From Porites lobata (lineage: Eukaryota > Cnidaria > Anthozoa > Scleractinia > Poritidae): a stretch of 64,000 bases of DNA. The stretch is taken from contig CALNXK010000024.1 in assembly GCA_942486035.1 (NCBI GenBank), forward strand, positions 2,756,001-2,820,000, given 5' to 3'. Positions 48,404 through 60,016 of the stretch are shown in pieces. Both the position numbers and the translations under genes were made by a program. The notes below the pieces were generated by a model that was given only the letters and a program-made list of their open reading frames with translations, ran no database searches and had not been told where the DNA came from. Numbering within the stretch: the first letter of the stretch is position 1; each line of letters starts with the position of its first letter.

Positions 48404-48634
48404 GGGGCCCGTTTCTCGAAAGTCCCGGTAACTTAACGGGCCCGGAATCATATTTTTAAACCAAAGTCTCAAGAAAAGTAGGGTGTGTTCTGACCTCTAA
48501 TGAAGTCCGTTTTGTTTCGTTAGCTAATAACTCTACTGTATAATTTTCAAAACTTTTAAAACTTCCTTCTAAAATGGAAAACAAAACAGCTTAACGGGCC
48601 CGGTAATTACCGGGAGCTTCGAGAAACGGGCCCC
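48404..48634. mobile_element. GGGGCCCG-family inverted-repeat element, copy B
   Basis: Same ends as copy A (GGGGCCCGTTTCTCGAAAGT, right end GCTTCGAGAAACGGGCCCC) and the same length, 231 bp, with a diverged interior. Directly adjacent to copy A in the upstream region of the TFAM-like gene. Confidence 0.85.
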
Positions 48635-48945
48635 AGGATCGGAATTTAGGGAGAAAGTAAAGGGCTCCCTCCCACTTTCGCACTTTTCTCTCCCTCCCCT
48701 TTTAAAAATTACATAACACGCGGGTTCGTTACGACGAATATAAAATGGCCTTTTAAGCGTGACAGAACAGTGCAGCTAGTACTTCGTAAGGTCGTAAACT
48801 GGTAGAACGTGGCGAGACTCAATTTTTCACAAGACGACGACTATTTGTCACGCGTGCTTTTTCCGGATCATATCCAAGAAAAAGGAGCCGATCATTAACC
48901 CTTGAAGTAAATAACTAGGAGGTGTGGAGATTCTTTAGATTCATA

Positions 48946-49251
48946 ATGAAACGAAAAATCCTGAAAATCGGCTTTGGATTCAACAATCAGTATTTGCAGT
49001 TTTCCAAAGGAACGCTGAAAACAAAGCTAAGAAAGTACAAAAGCTATGAGCCCATGGAATCCAGGGTTTCCAGAATTAAACAAAAAAAAACTTTAAACTT
49101 TAGTGCGAAAACTAAGATTTCCTTGTTACCCGAAGACAAAAGGAAGAAGTCACAAGAGGTTCGAAAATATGGGTGCTGTAGGAAAGACAAAAGAGATGAA
49201 CCAATAAAATCATATTGGGGTGTAAGGTCAATTGAAGGGCAATATTTCTAG
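48946..49251 (+). CDS. Hypothetical basic protein, 101 aa
   Basis: An open frame from ATG at 48946 (MKRKILKIGFGFNNQYLQF...) to a stop at 49251. It is rich in Lys and Arg and has two Cys (YGCCRK). No family is recognised. It lies on the plus strand about 940 bp from the TFAM-like start, so a divergent promoter would be possible. It could equally be a chance frame or a lncRNA; A-rich sequence inflates Lys content. Confidence 0.25.
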   Translation: MKRKILKIGFGFNNQYLQFSKGTLKTKLRKYKSYEPMESRVSRIKQKKTLNFSAKTKISLLPEDKRKKSQEVRKYGCCRKDKRDEPIKSYWGVRSIEGQYF

Positions 49252-50470
49252 TCAAGATGCCACCTTGAAAATTTCAAAGTTACGGATGGCAAACTGCAAC
49301 TTTAAAACATTTATTTTCTTTTTTCCTCTGATTAAAAAAAAAGATTGGTTCGTTTTACTTCTTAGAATTTACCTTTTTTTACTTCTGGCTGTTCAAAGGT
49401 AATTTTGTGAATGATTTTAGCAGATGTTAGCCAGGATTAGTCTATAATCAACTTAGAAACAATACAATACCATCGAAAACTATTTACAACTACATCTGAA
49501 GGACTTTTCCTCTGTCGTCTTAAATCATTAAACTACAGTATACAGTACTATCACTCACAGAATAACAATTAGGTAGGCCTCATGGGAGGCAATATTTTCT
49601 TTAACATTATATACAAGAAGAGACAACCAAAGAAAAAGAACACCAGTACAAAAATAAAAACAAATTGTATAAAAACTATTTTTTTTCTTTTTATGAGTTT
49701 GCGCCGACTGACAGAATTGCCGATTTAGAACGCCATTTTAAATAACGAAGAGTACAACAAGCCTTCACTCAGCCTTAGAAACAAGTTAGTTCCCTAGGTA
49801 TTTTATCTCCCATCCAAGAGCTAGAAAAGGGTGGAAAATGAAAGATTCTAAATTGAAGAAGAAACATCTTTGTCAATAATTATTGCTGCAGACATTCTTT
49901 CTTTTTGGAGATAACTACCACGACATGACAATCAAAGTAGTTATGTTTCAGAGCTTAAGCTTTAGAGTCCTTGTTAGTTTGTGTTTGTTAATCACAAGTT
50001 GTATGCTCAACGCTGAAAATATACCCTGTAATATCTTTTTTCATTGAATATCGGTGGCTACTTTGTCGTCGCTTAAGTTCACTACCAATAAATCTGTCTC
50101 TGTCTAACTCTCCATCAAGCATAGCCTTCGTCGAAAAAGTTAGGACAAGAGCAAAAAATAGGAATGAAGGGGAAGGGGGAGGGGGAGGAGAGAAAGGAAA
50201 AGTTTCGTCTTTTCCCCTCCCCATCCCCCTTCCTCCATTTTTGGCTCTCACTCAAACTTTCGCGCAATAACTCGATGGAAAATGCTTGCTATGCAAGCTA
50301 CATGAGGCACATGCCTCTTTGAAGCAGAAGGGAAGCTGGGATCCTTCTTAAGGATATTCTCCGCTGAGAATAAAGTTTACTAAATAAGGCATAATTATGG
50401 CTGAAAAACACTTTTGCAAAGGGCTGTATGGAGAAGAACACTTCTTATTCCATTTCAGTTAATGCTGCAT
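49252..50470. other. AT-rich intergenic sequence downstream of ATRIP
   Basis: No gene seen. A purine-rich/G-rich tract lies at about 50165-50240. The right end should be the ATRIP 3' untranslated region. Confidence 0.45.
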
Positions 50471-51511
50471 TCACTCATCAACATCCATTCCTTCAGTGGT
50501 TTCATCAATCTCATCTTCAGACTCTTGAGACCAATCAATTCCATCAATGCGTTCAAAATCCACAAGGTCTTGAACGGCAAGAACTAAACACAAAACAAAA
50601 TTTAATTATGGTTGCAGAGGTGATAAAATCCTAGCATATTGGAGACAGAATACCAATCATTTCCTGTGCAAGCCCCTTATCTTTGATTTTGAAGACAGAG
50701 AAAGTTTGATGATCAAAGTGATGATGATGATGATAATGATGAGAGTAAAAAGTATAATCAGTAGCGTGGGGCTGTCTCCCTAGCCCTGCCCTCCTCCCTG
50801 CCTCCTGTAACGTATTCCCCTGTGTACCACAACCCAACGGAATTCTAGTTCTTGTCAAACCCTAACCCCCCAGAAAATGGCTGCACAGCAGGCTAACAAT
50901 GAACTAAGGTACAGTATTTTATTCTACAATGGTACACATGTTACTAATTAAAGAAAGGGAGAGGTCTGTGAGTGAAAGATAAGAGTGCTTAGGAAACGAA
51001 TACAAATGATGGTCTTTAGGGTCGTACAGTAATGAAGGGGTGCCTGGAATTATATCCCCAAGTGACTTTCAGTTAACTGCAAAATATTACCTCCAACTTG
51101 CCTTGTATGTGATGGTGAACCAAAGGGGGATTTTGACATTAGACAAGGAGTCACCAATTGTGTTATTCCACGCACCCAATCATTTGGACTCTACAGCAAG
51201 AACAGTTCCACCCTTACACCCAAAATCACTTACCCTCCGCTTCTGAAATAAGTCCTGTAATTCGCTGATACAACCTGGTCACACTGCTGATAACATTCAC
51301 ATACTGATGTTCCACTTCAACGCGATGCTCCACAAAAAGACGGTCATTTAGGCACAAGGTTGCCAGTAGGAACACACTCTGCCGTAGCAACACCAGACTT
51401 TGCCTGGAACAATATCAAACAACAGATGAGTGAATGGCATCATTTTAGAAGATCCTAAAATACTGTATGTTGTTAATATTGTCATTATTATTATTATCAT
51501 TATTATTATTA

Positions 51512-51543
<32 letters not shown>

Positions 51544-54500
51544 TTAATATATTACTAATACTGCTTTTCTTTATCTTGCAGTTTCCCATAGTACATTAAT
51601 TTATGTTACCGGTGTATGTTTGTGTATAAATGTTTAGTGGTTTAAAATTATCCTTGGTTTGCACTTTATTTTTATTTGTTTCAAACTCCTTATAACCTAT
51701 TTCTATGACCACAAATAAATACTTCAGAAATGTTTCAAATGGTCTTCTATATACCGGTACTTTAGAAGCCTGTTTGGTTAATTTGGAGCCACCCTAACAA
51801 CTATCTCCCGCAAAATGATCTGACAGACACCATTTCTTAGATAAATGCCTCTTGTCTAATAAACACCCCCCTACTCTGTTAAGTTTGTACTAGATACCCT
51901 TGTCTTATAAACATCCCCTGGCTAATGTTATGGTCTCCTTCATGTCTCTTGTTTAATTGACAAGAGTTTGCCCATTGCTAATTGCTTAATGCCAACCCTC
52001 GCTTAGGCTCCCAAGATTAAACGCAGGGCATCCATCAGATCATTTACGGTACGCAAGTGTCAAATAGTAATAAAATACAATACTATTGAAGAACAAAACA
52101 GAATTATAAAGAGAATGTTTTTGTTGCTACCTCATAAACATTTCAGTCTCTACAGAAACTCACTCACCGGTTTTGTGAATCCTTTAACAGTGAATCGTAT
52201 GAAACTTGAACAAGGGAAGTGACCACTTTATCCAACATCAACACAAGACACTTTACCAGCTACAAAGTACAAGGAAAGAATTTACTTTCCATGTAATACC
52301 TTTACCTTTTCAAACTGGCTAAAATAAAGGTAGAGATGACAAGAGATAAAACAAGAAAACTTGACTGAAGTTTAGAGAAAAGAAATATCAAGTGGACACC
52401 CCTCCTACAAAAATAACGGATCCTTTCTAGCCATGCATTATTACAATATGTTATAGATCAAAATTAAATTGAAGTTAAATAACTAAACCTAGGGTAATTC
52501 TCTTTTTCCCTTGTCTACTAGCCCAAAACATTTGGGTTTAGAGAATCAAACAAGGATCCAAAATTCTTGAAGCTAAAATTAATTTTGACCTACAACATAA
52601 CATAGATCCCACTACCAAGGTAAAGGTAGCCTGCCCTTTTTTAAAAGAAGTGTTTTTGAAACTTTTTTTCTCTTTATTCTCCTCTATGTTAACCCTTTAA
52701 GTCCCGATAGTGACCAACATCAATATTCTCCTAACAATATCCATATGTTACCAAGAGAAATGGTTATGAGAGTTAATAAAATGATCACCAAAGGAAAAAT
52801 GCTTTGATCTTTTACAAAATTCTCTCAACTATTTTTTAAGGTAATGTATGAAGGTCAGTATGGAGAATTTATATGTGGACATCGGGGCTTAAAGGGTTAA
52901 TGACAAGGAAAAACAAAAAGAAAAAGGCAAGGCCCTAAATCCTAAATCCTGGTTGTTTGAGACAAACAGATTTTCTTGGTAGATGATAAACTTTTTATGC
53001 CCACTTGCCAAATGGGACAGTGAAGGGTTCAGCTATGTTATTCTACATTATTAACTAAGACTGACAATGTTCATCCAAAGGGCAGGCTGAAATTTAAGAT
53101 TTACCATTAGGTACATGTAGACTCTCACCTCAATATTGCAGTGGCATTCACTCTCCGGATGAAAAAACAAAATTGATGCGTCATTGTTTGAAAGGAGGTT
53201 ATTTACAAAGCTAACAATCTGAGGAATGAAAAAAAGAACAACAAAAAAATTTGAACCACTTCTGTAAGGGCCTCATGAACAACATAGATATCATGATTGT
53301 TGTGTTATTTGGTACCTGTAAATGAACTTGTTGATAATCATGGACAGAAACATCTTCTGGTCTAAACAGCCAGCCCTGGTAGATCTTCAATAAAAAGCAT
53401 TCACCTTTTGACAATGAAACCACTAAGTTAGCATTGAATTAAAAACAAGGACTGAAGATATAAAGGGGCATAGGAACAGCATATCTTGAACATAAGCATG
53501 AACATAGCATGGTTCTCACTAGCGATACAAGCATAAGCATAAGTTAGAGCATAAGGAGTTTACGCAATAGTGTGGATGGCCTTTACATAAGCTATGTATG
53601 GACACAACAATTTTTTTTATATGAAAACCTTGTGTTCTTCTTATGTTTAGCTTATGCTTACGCTTATGTGACAACCATCCCAACAAGTGTTTAACTTTCT
53701 TATGCTCATATTATTTTATGCTTAAATTGTATGCTTGCATCATGCTTACTCTTCTGTTATGCTTGTGCTTGTGCTTGCACCGCTAGTGACAAGCAAGCTT
53801 AACACTTTTGGCAAAGTGCTAGCCTGCATAACAGGTGTTATTGTTTCAATTTTTCAGGTGAGCAAAAGCAAGCACGAAGCAAGAGAAGAACACCAGACAC
53901 ACATGATGGGGGAAGGTGCAGAAAAAATAACACCTGTCCACACACCATGTTTGTTCCATTGGTCCAACAAACCCCTTACTGATGAATCAATCATAGCAGT
54001 TTAATGATTTATAATAATTTACTTTTTACCTACAGTCAAATTGCCAGCAGTAACGATAATTTAAATCAAGATTATCATAATATTATTATAGCACTTACCT
54101 GATTGAGAACACAGCCTTTTCACTATGCCTTGGTGTCGTATTAGAGGGGTAAGGAGTGATGTGACCAATGACAGTGATGTTAAGCACCAGTCCCTGGACA
54201 GACACTGAGTAAGCAGACTCTCAGACAGTAATGGCAACATTCTAATTGGAGGAAAATTAAAAGATAACATGAGGATAGAAAAATTTACTATATATGCTAT
54301 GCCATATAACAACAACAACAACAACAACAACAATAATAATAATAATAATGATAATAATAATAGTAATAATAAATATAAAATGCTGGTCATATCCCGGATC
54401 CTGAAAATACCTGTCCAGACCCTGGCCATTACTGCGATCATGAGTGTATCAGACCAAAAATTTTACTAGAATCACAAAAGTAAATTATCCCATAACATGC

Positions 54501-57500
54501 AGTAATTACTAACAAACAAACCTTGTACAATACTTTACTTCACAATTTTTTGACAGAGATATTAAAACTTGCAGTGTAGCATAAGTAACAACCATAGATT
54601 CTTTCTAGAAAAAAATCAAAACAAGAAGTCACTCTTATGAAAAAATAATTTCTGAGAAAATTACCCAAGAATTCATGACCCAAGAATCAGAATTTTTATT
54701 GGAGGAGAGGCAGGATACGTTGCATGAAAATAAAAGGCAGTACAACACCAAGGCAACGATATTAACATACTGTGCTTCATTATGAAAATCATGCAACTGC
54801 CATGTCCACTAAGCTCAAAGAATGTTATATTGGTTCAATTATAATATAATTTGTCATATTTATTTAACTATGAGATGTGTTCTTATGTGAAAAAATTATC
54901 TTCAGCCTGGCCTTCTTTATCTTGCTACATTGAAATTTAACTTTCTTCACACAATCATGTAATATTTAATGAAATGGTGAGCTGCAAAATTATTCTAGTA
55001 CTTTGCTATAAATATTGAAACAACAGAATAACTACCTGCCCAGGTTATTTGAAGGTAGAGCTGAGTGAAATTTTTTTCAGGCACAACAGAAGACCACGAC
55101 TAGGTAAGATTAGAGGGTATATTTGAAAATTACTTCATACCCATTACTCAAACCCATAAATAGCCTGTGCCACAGATGGAACTAAACTTCTGGTTAAGTC
55201 CTTCTGTAAAACAGGGCTGAAATCCTTGTTCTGGGTCCCCACCTGTGTACCAGGATTTGGGTATGCGCCATGATTAGTCTGTTAAAAATGTCATTGTCGA
55301 TTTGCCAATCAGGTTGAAGGGAAAATCAAAATGCATTTCCAGTAATCCAAGGAGACTGTTTACTGGGGCCCAGAAAAAGAACATCAGCACTGCTTCGTAG
55401 ACATTACTAACCCATAACTAAAATGTAAAAAAAACAAAGACAATCACAACTAGGCAGAGGCTTAGTTACTGAACAAAACAACAAACAAAAATATGTTCAC
55501 AGTAGTTACAACTCACTGGTTGAGGTACCAACAGTTTGAAAAGGTAGCCCAGCAGCTCTGTACATTCAACAACATTTTCTCCTCTGCTTGTATTGACATC
55601 TAAAAGCAAAAATCAAAAGCCATTACCTCAACATCAATAATTATTGTAAATTAATTTTTCTAGGGGAGGGGGATGAGTCAAACTCCTTCACACAATTAAA
55701 ATGGTTGCTCAGCTACAGGGGCGTAGCCAGGATTTTTCAAAGGGGGGGTCACAGCAGGGACACCATCCGGGGATCGCCGACTATATATTGTTTGTACTGC
55801 TGCTCTCTCTCGTGTATCAGCGGGTTCAGTCGTATTATTGCGGCATGAAGTCCCATATTAACTAAAGACAAGAGCCGTTGACGAAAATACTTTACAAAAA
55901 AACAAATTTTAAAAAAGTGGGCTTTTCAACAATGGCTTTTATGGCCAAGATATTGTCATGGCGTTTTCGCCACCTAAATATTGTAGGTTGTTTGCTCAAA
56001 AGAAGGCCTACCAAGGGGGGGTCACGGGCACCCCAGGACCCCCCCTCCCTAGCTACGCCCCTGAGCTATCAATGGTCAATTTTATTCACCATCAAGGCTA
56101 GCCGATCATAGAGCACAAAAGGACGTTTTGTTTGATAATTAAGATGGACAGTAATCCCTTTCCAGTCAGTCAAGGGGGATAACACCTAGACTGGAGACAG
56201 TAAACAAGCCAGATTCCCTTGTCTCACAGTACATGTATTTGAATTTGTTTAATTGCTGAATTTGCTCTCTTCTACACAAGTCTTCACCTGTTTTGTATAT
56301 ACTAACACCTGGATAAGTCACAATCCAGTAGATAGGTATTAGGGAAACACTATCCACTAAATAAATCCAACGTTATCAAACTTTTGAACAACCTGGGCCC
56401 AGTTGTTCGAAGGCCGATTAGCGCTTAACCCAGGGTTAAATTTAACCCGGGTTTCTCTTTCTTGTGTTCAAAAGCATTTTCTCGGATAATTTTTTCCTGT
56501 TATATTTAGAGCTTTCAATCATCAACTTGTAGACAAAAACAATTAAAACTGAAACTCTTTTTAAGCTTTCAAATCTGAATTCAAATCTGGCACTAACCCT
56601 GGGTTATCTTAACCCAGCTTTGAACAACTCGGCCCTACTGTTTAATTGCTGACTCTATCAGCCATACCTTTCTCTGTAGTTACTTCCATTTGCCTGTTGG
56701 GATCCTTGGAAATAACAAGATATTATAAGACATTATAGATAAATGGTACAGCTTTATAGCTAGAACACAAGCAAACAAAAAAACAACACAAACTGTCGAT
56801 TCCAGAATAGCTTTGACAGCATGTTTGATCTTACCTTGTTGATGGCAATTTTGAGACTTGAAAACAATGGGTGCTGACAAAAGCTTCCTTCTCCTTCTTC
56901 ACTGGAGAATATCTGCATTTACAGAAAAGAAAAAAATTACAATAGTGTATTGCACAAATGACGTCAAAGTGACTAATTTTCAATGTTTGTCTGAGTTTTG
57001 TCATTTTTCTCATTTTAAGGACAAAAGTCAGACAAAAGTGAGGAATTCGCTAATGTTAATTTCAGTTTGTTTGTCTGAGTTTCGGGTCTATATTTAAGAA
57101 CTACACACAGCGGTATTTAGTATCCACAGGATGCTCACTGCTATTTAAAAAGAGCACAGGAAAAAAACCCTGGGTAGCCATCAAGCATTTTATTCACCAT
57201 CCTAAAATAGTGAGGGTTGAAGTTTATGCAAGAGTGCAGCATGAAGATTAGGGCAGGGGAAAGATGGCACCTCAATAATAGCGTAACGTTCACCCTCCCA
57301 CAACTCCTAGAATTAATGGAGAGCTTGCTTTTAGGCAAAGACCCTGGTCGTGTCTGGTCTACCTCCGATATCGAAATCGATAAGCAAGTCATTCATGTGG
57401 AAGAATCGTCAGTAGGGGTTAGTAATGGGAAGCAGCTTACCCCTTTCATTTCATCTGAGGTTCATAAAAAGTGCATTTTGGTGCATTTTTAGCAACCAGG

Positions 57501-60016
57501 TATTAGTTCCAGCCATGAGGATTACACCTTCTTTACCCACATTTGTATCAACCAAACAAAAGTGTTGGGAACCAAAATAAAGTGAAATACGATGGATTTA
57601 TTGTTCCACTTAAAAAATATTTGTCTGTCAGAAGTCAAAACCTCTGTGTCAACTAGACGGTGATTTTAGCAGGTTGCCTGAAAGCCACAGCCACCTAAAA
57701 ATCTGCTACAATCCAATCTCAGTAAGAATATAACGGTTGTTTTTGGACTTATCCAAAACTTTCCCCTACTTCACCGTAGATCTAAAAGACAGAAGAAAAT
57801 GATTTTAAAATGATGACTGGTAGATACTTTGTTAACAATACTTGCACAATGTTTACCTTTTGTCTTTCATCTTCTCTGTCCACCATTTTGTCATTTTCAT
57901 GATCACTCTCACTTTCACTAAACACTCTTGCAGATTTTAAAATGAATTCATGAACTTCACTACTGTACAGTACAATAATATTTAGTAGTGTCAGGGAAAT
58001 AAGAGCAATTTCCTGCAAGAAAGCAAGATTTCTTGTCTGATCACTTTCAAAACTGGGGTTGTCCCTTGGATCTGGGGAATCAGGTGTTGGGGAACTTCTT
58101 GGTAAACATGTGCCCAAGAAGTTTTCATCACCACTGTCTGTCCTCTGTTCCACATAATTTGCAATATGGCTCTCTATTAAAGGAAGAAAATTGGTGGCTG
58201 GAGATAACGTGCAATGCTTAGACGATGATGGCAAAGTCATGTTTTCACTGCCTCGCTGTGTGTGACAGTGGTTTAAAAGTACAGACAAAGTTTGCAGCAC
58301 TAAGGAGTTATCCTGGTTGTCAGATAGGGAGTCCTTTTGAGTTAAAACAGCAATAGATCTCTGCAGTTTGGAAGTTGCTTGAGTGTCAAAAAGACGCAGG
58401 GTGTGTGAAGTATCTGTGTCATTAAGTGTTGTTCTCTGGGTTACACTGCAAGAGCTTAAAGGAGAACGGTCAAGAGTCAAAAGTGAAATTATGCTACCAT
58501 AATTTAACGTTCTGTTACAAGGTTCTTGGAAAGGAATGTTAAGTTCTTTCTCTTGTGGTGATATCAAGTTTTGAACAAGTTCAACATCTTGAAAATTTTG
58601 GGAGAAAAGTTGGACAGCTTGCCTTTCCCTGACTTCGGCCTCTCTGCGTTGAGCTCTTGTTCTCTCAATAGTTGAAGCTCTGCTTGACGTTGCACTTTGT
58701 ACTGAGCTCTCAGAATTGTCTCCCTCCGAGAGTCTTTGTGAGTTGCTTTTACCAGGAGTTTCCATATTCTTCACATTCAGTTTAGTACCCCTAGGTGATT
58801 TCACCTTTGTCTCAGGAGACTTTTTTTGGAAGAAAGAGCTTCCAGTTGGGAAAACCTCACTTAAGTTCACAGGTTTCTTTTGTGGAGTACTGCACAACTC
58901 TGTCGAAGAACTTGATCTTTTCTTGTTTCTTTCGACTAGTTGAGAGATTTCCCGATCTTTAAACTGAATTTGTGTAGTTAAGTTTTCAACTTGTTTTTGT
59001 AATTCTTTCTCATGTTGGCTTTGTTCTCTCGCTTGTTTTTCTGCGATGGCCTTAACCTCTGCTTGTCTCTTCTTCTCCTCATTTTCAAAGTGACTCAGAG
59101 AATCCTTTAATATCCTGATCTCCCCATCTTTACAGAACTTTTCGTCTTCAAGTCTTTTGACTTTGGCATTTGAAGACATAAACTCTGTTTTTAATTTTTC
59201 AATTTCCTTTCTTAATGAATTCATTTGTTCATCTCTGGAATGATCATGGAAGTTATTATCAAAATTACTGGCAACGGAAGCCTTTCCCTCAGTAGTAACA
59301 AAATCTGTATCACTTTTAGGCAGAAAGTTGCTTGGGCCACAAGCGTGTTCCACAAAGGTTTCGAATAATGAATCACCTTTCACCACTGTTTTGACACCGA
59401 GATTTGCAGTCTCCTCTGGATTTGTGATCACTGGTGCTCGTCGGATCCTGGAACCATTTACTGGGAATCCAGGTAGATCAGTAAAGTTTGTATGGGCTTT
59501 TGTGGGTGTGGAATAAGTGGCATAGTCTTGAGTGCAATGAGAAGCAAGCAACTCGTCTTCATCGGAGGATACGTGTCCACGGTCTAGATGTGAGGCAGAG
59601 GGGATAAAGTTCCTTGACGCATTACGATGCTCGTCTTTCTGTGGTAAATTGGCGATAAAATCGACATTATGGTCTGTCCGCTGCGTCTCTAGCTCTCGTG
59701 AAACCATTCTATCACACTGGTCAAGCTGTTCGGCTGTCAACAACTCATCATCAAAATCATCAACTATCTCCTCATCAAAAGCATCTGATGGTAGACGGCA
59801 CGCATCTTCTGTAACAATCTCCTCTAGTCTTTTTGTCGGCAAGCCATTCGAGTTTTTGAACCTTTTATACGGAGATTCATGCTTAATGTTAGGCACCCGG
59901 GATCGAAGTTGGGCGCCACTTTCTTGCGCTAGGTGACGAGAAACAGATGGATTATAGATGAAATTGCGCCTCTTTTGGTTCCCCAAAAGGCTACCGTTGC
60001 CAAAGTTTGCCATCAT
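50471..60016 (-). CDS. ATRIP: ATR-interacting protein, 11 coding exons
   Basis: Partner that brings the checkpoint kinase ATR to RPA-coated single-stranded DNA in the nucleus. Exons: 60016-57857, 56912-56835, 56704-56668, 55599-55517, 54604-54522, 54241-54099, 53404-53316, 53218-53129, 52259-52168, 51403-51234, 50583-50471; all phases agree, giving 1045 aa (human 791). An acidic motif at about 80-110 (DEEIVDDFDDELLTAEQL) matches the RPA70-binding segment. Coiled coil is at about 262-366, with the conserved KDGEIRILKDSL at 296-307. From about 690 the protein is helical and repeat-like, as in the ATRIP C-terminal half (QHPLFSSLK, ECHCNIE and LVLLRQSVFLL blocks), and it ends with an acidic tail (IDWSQESEDEIDE). 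The extra length is mainly in the N-terminal and middle parts encoded by the 2160-base first exon. Two adjacent ATGs begin the frame; I use the first. Confidence 0.92.
51484..51543. repeat. ATT microsatellite
   Basis: About 20 ATT/ATC units in the ATRIP intron between exons 9 and 10. Confidence 0.9.
52689..52900. mobile_element. TTAA-flanked inverted-repeat element (piggyBac-like), copy 2
   Basis: TTAACCCTTTAAGTCC at the left and GGCTTAAAGGGTTAA at the right, 212 bp. It is inverted relative to the copy at 43283-43494 and shares internal text such as ATTCTCTCAACT. It lies in the ATRIP intron between exons 8 and 9. Confidence 0.85.
53517..53788. mobile_element. CACTAGCG-ended inverted-repeat element with AAGCATAAGC arrays
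   Basis: CACTAGCGATACAAGCATAA at the left is mirrored by CTTGTGCTTGCACCGCTAGTG at the right. Between them are many copies of the six-base unit AAGCAT/AAGCATAAG in both orientations. About 272 bp, in the ATRIP intron between exons 6 and 7. The CACTAG-type tips recall hAT-like elements, but the superfamily is not proven. Confidence 0.7.
54308..54372. repeat. AAC/AAT microsatellite
   Basis: About eight AAC units followed by AAT/GAT/AGT units, in the ATRIP intron next to exon 6 (54241). Confidence 0.9.
55716..56063. mobile_element. CAGGGGCGTAGCCAGG inverted-repeat element, 348 bp
   Basis: CAGGGGCGTAGCCAGG at the left, AGCTACGCCCCTG at the right. AGCTA flanks both sides, consistent with a target-site duplication. 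G-rich and C-rich tracts lie just inside. This is a widespread type of animal miniature element (general knowledge). It lies in the ATRIP intron between exons 3 and 4. Confidence 0.8.
56395..56635. mobile_element. GGGCCCAGTTGTTCGAAGG-family inverted-repeat element, copy 3
   Basis: Same ends and length as 9979-10220 and the same orientation. It lies in the ATRIP intron between exons 3 and 4, only about 30 bp downstream of the exon 3 donor (56668). Confidence 0.85.
57226..57492 (+). CDS. Hypothetical 88-aa open frame, antisense in ATRIP intron 1
   Basis: The frame from ATG at 57226 reads through ERWHLNNSVTFTLPQLLELM and DIEIDKQVIHVEES to a stop at 57492. The amphipathic LPQLLELMESLLLGKDPG stretch and the mixed acidic composition look protein-like, unlike the AT-driven frames around it. 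No family is recognised. It may be a fragment of a mobile-element protein or of a gene captured in the intron. Confidence 0.3.
   Translation: MQECSMKIRAGERWHLNNSVTFTLPQLLELMESLLLGKDPGRVWSTSDIEIDKQVIHVEESSVGVSNGKQLTPFISSEVHKKCILVHF

Noticed and set aside
53735..54004. 90-codon plus-strand frame
   Set aside because: Its first part is the end of the AAGCATAAG element and the rest shows no family resemblance.
54061..54441. 126-codon minus-strand frame with a poly-leucine run
   Set aside because: The leucines come from the AAC/AAT microsatellite read antisense. Only its right frame neighbour, the ATRIP exon 54241-54099, is real.
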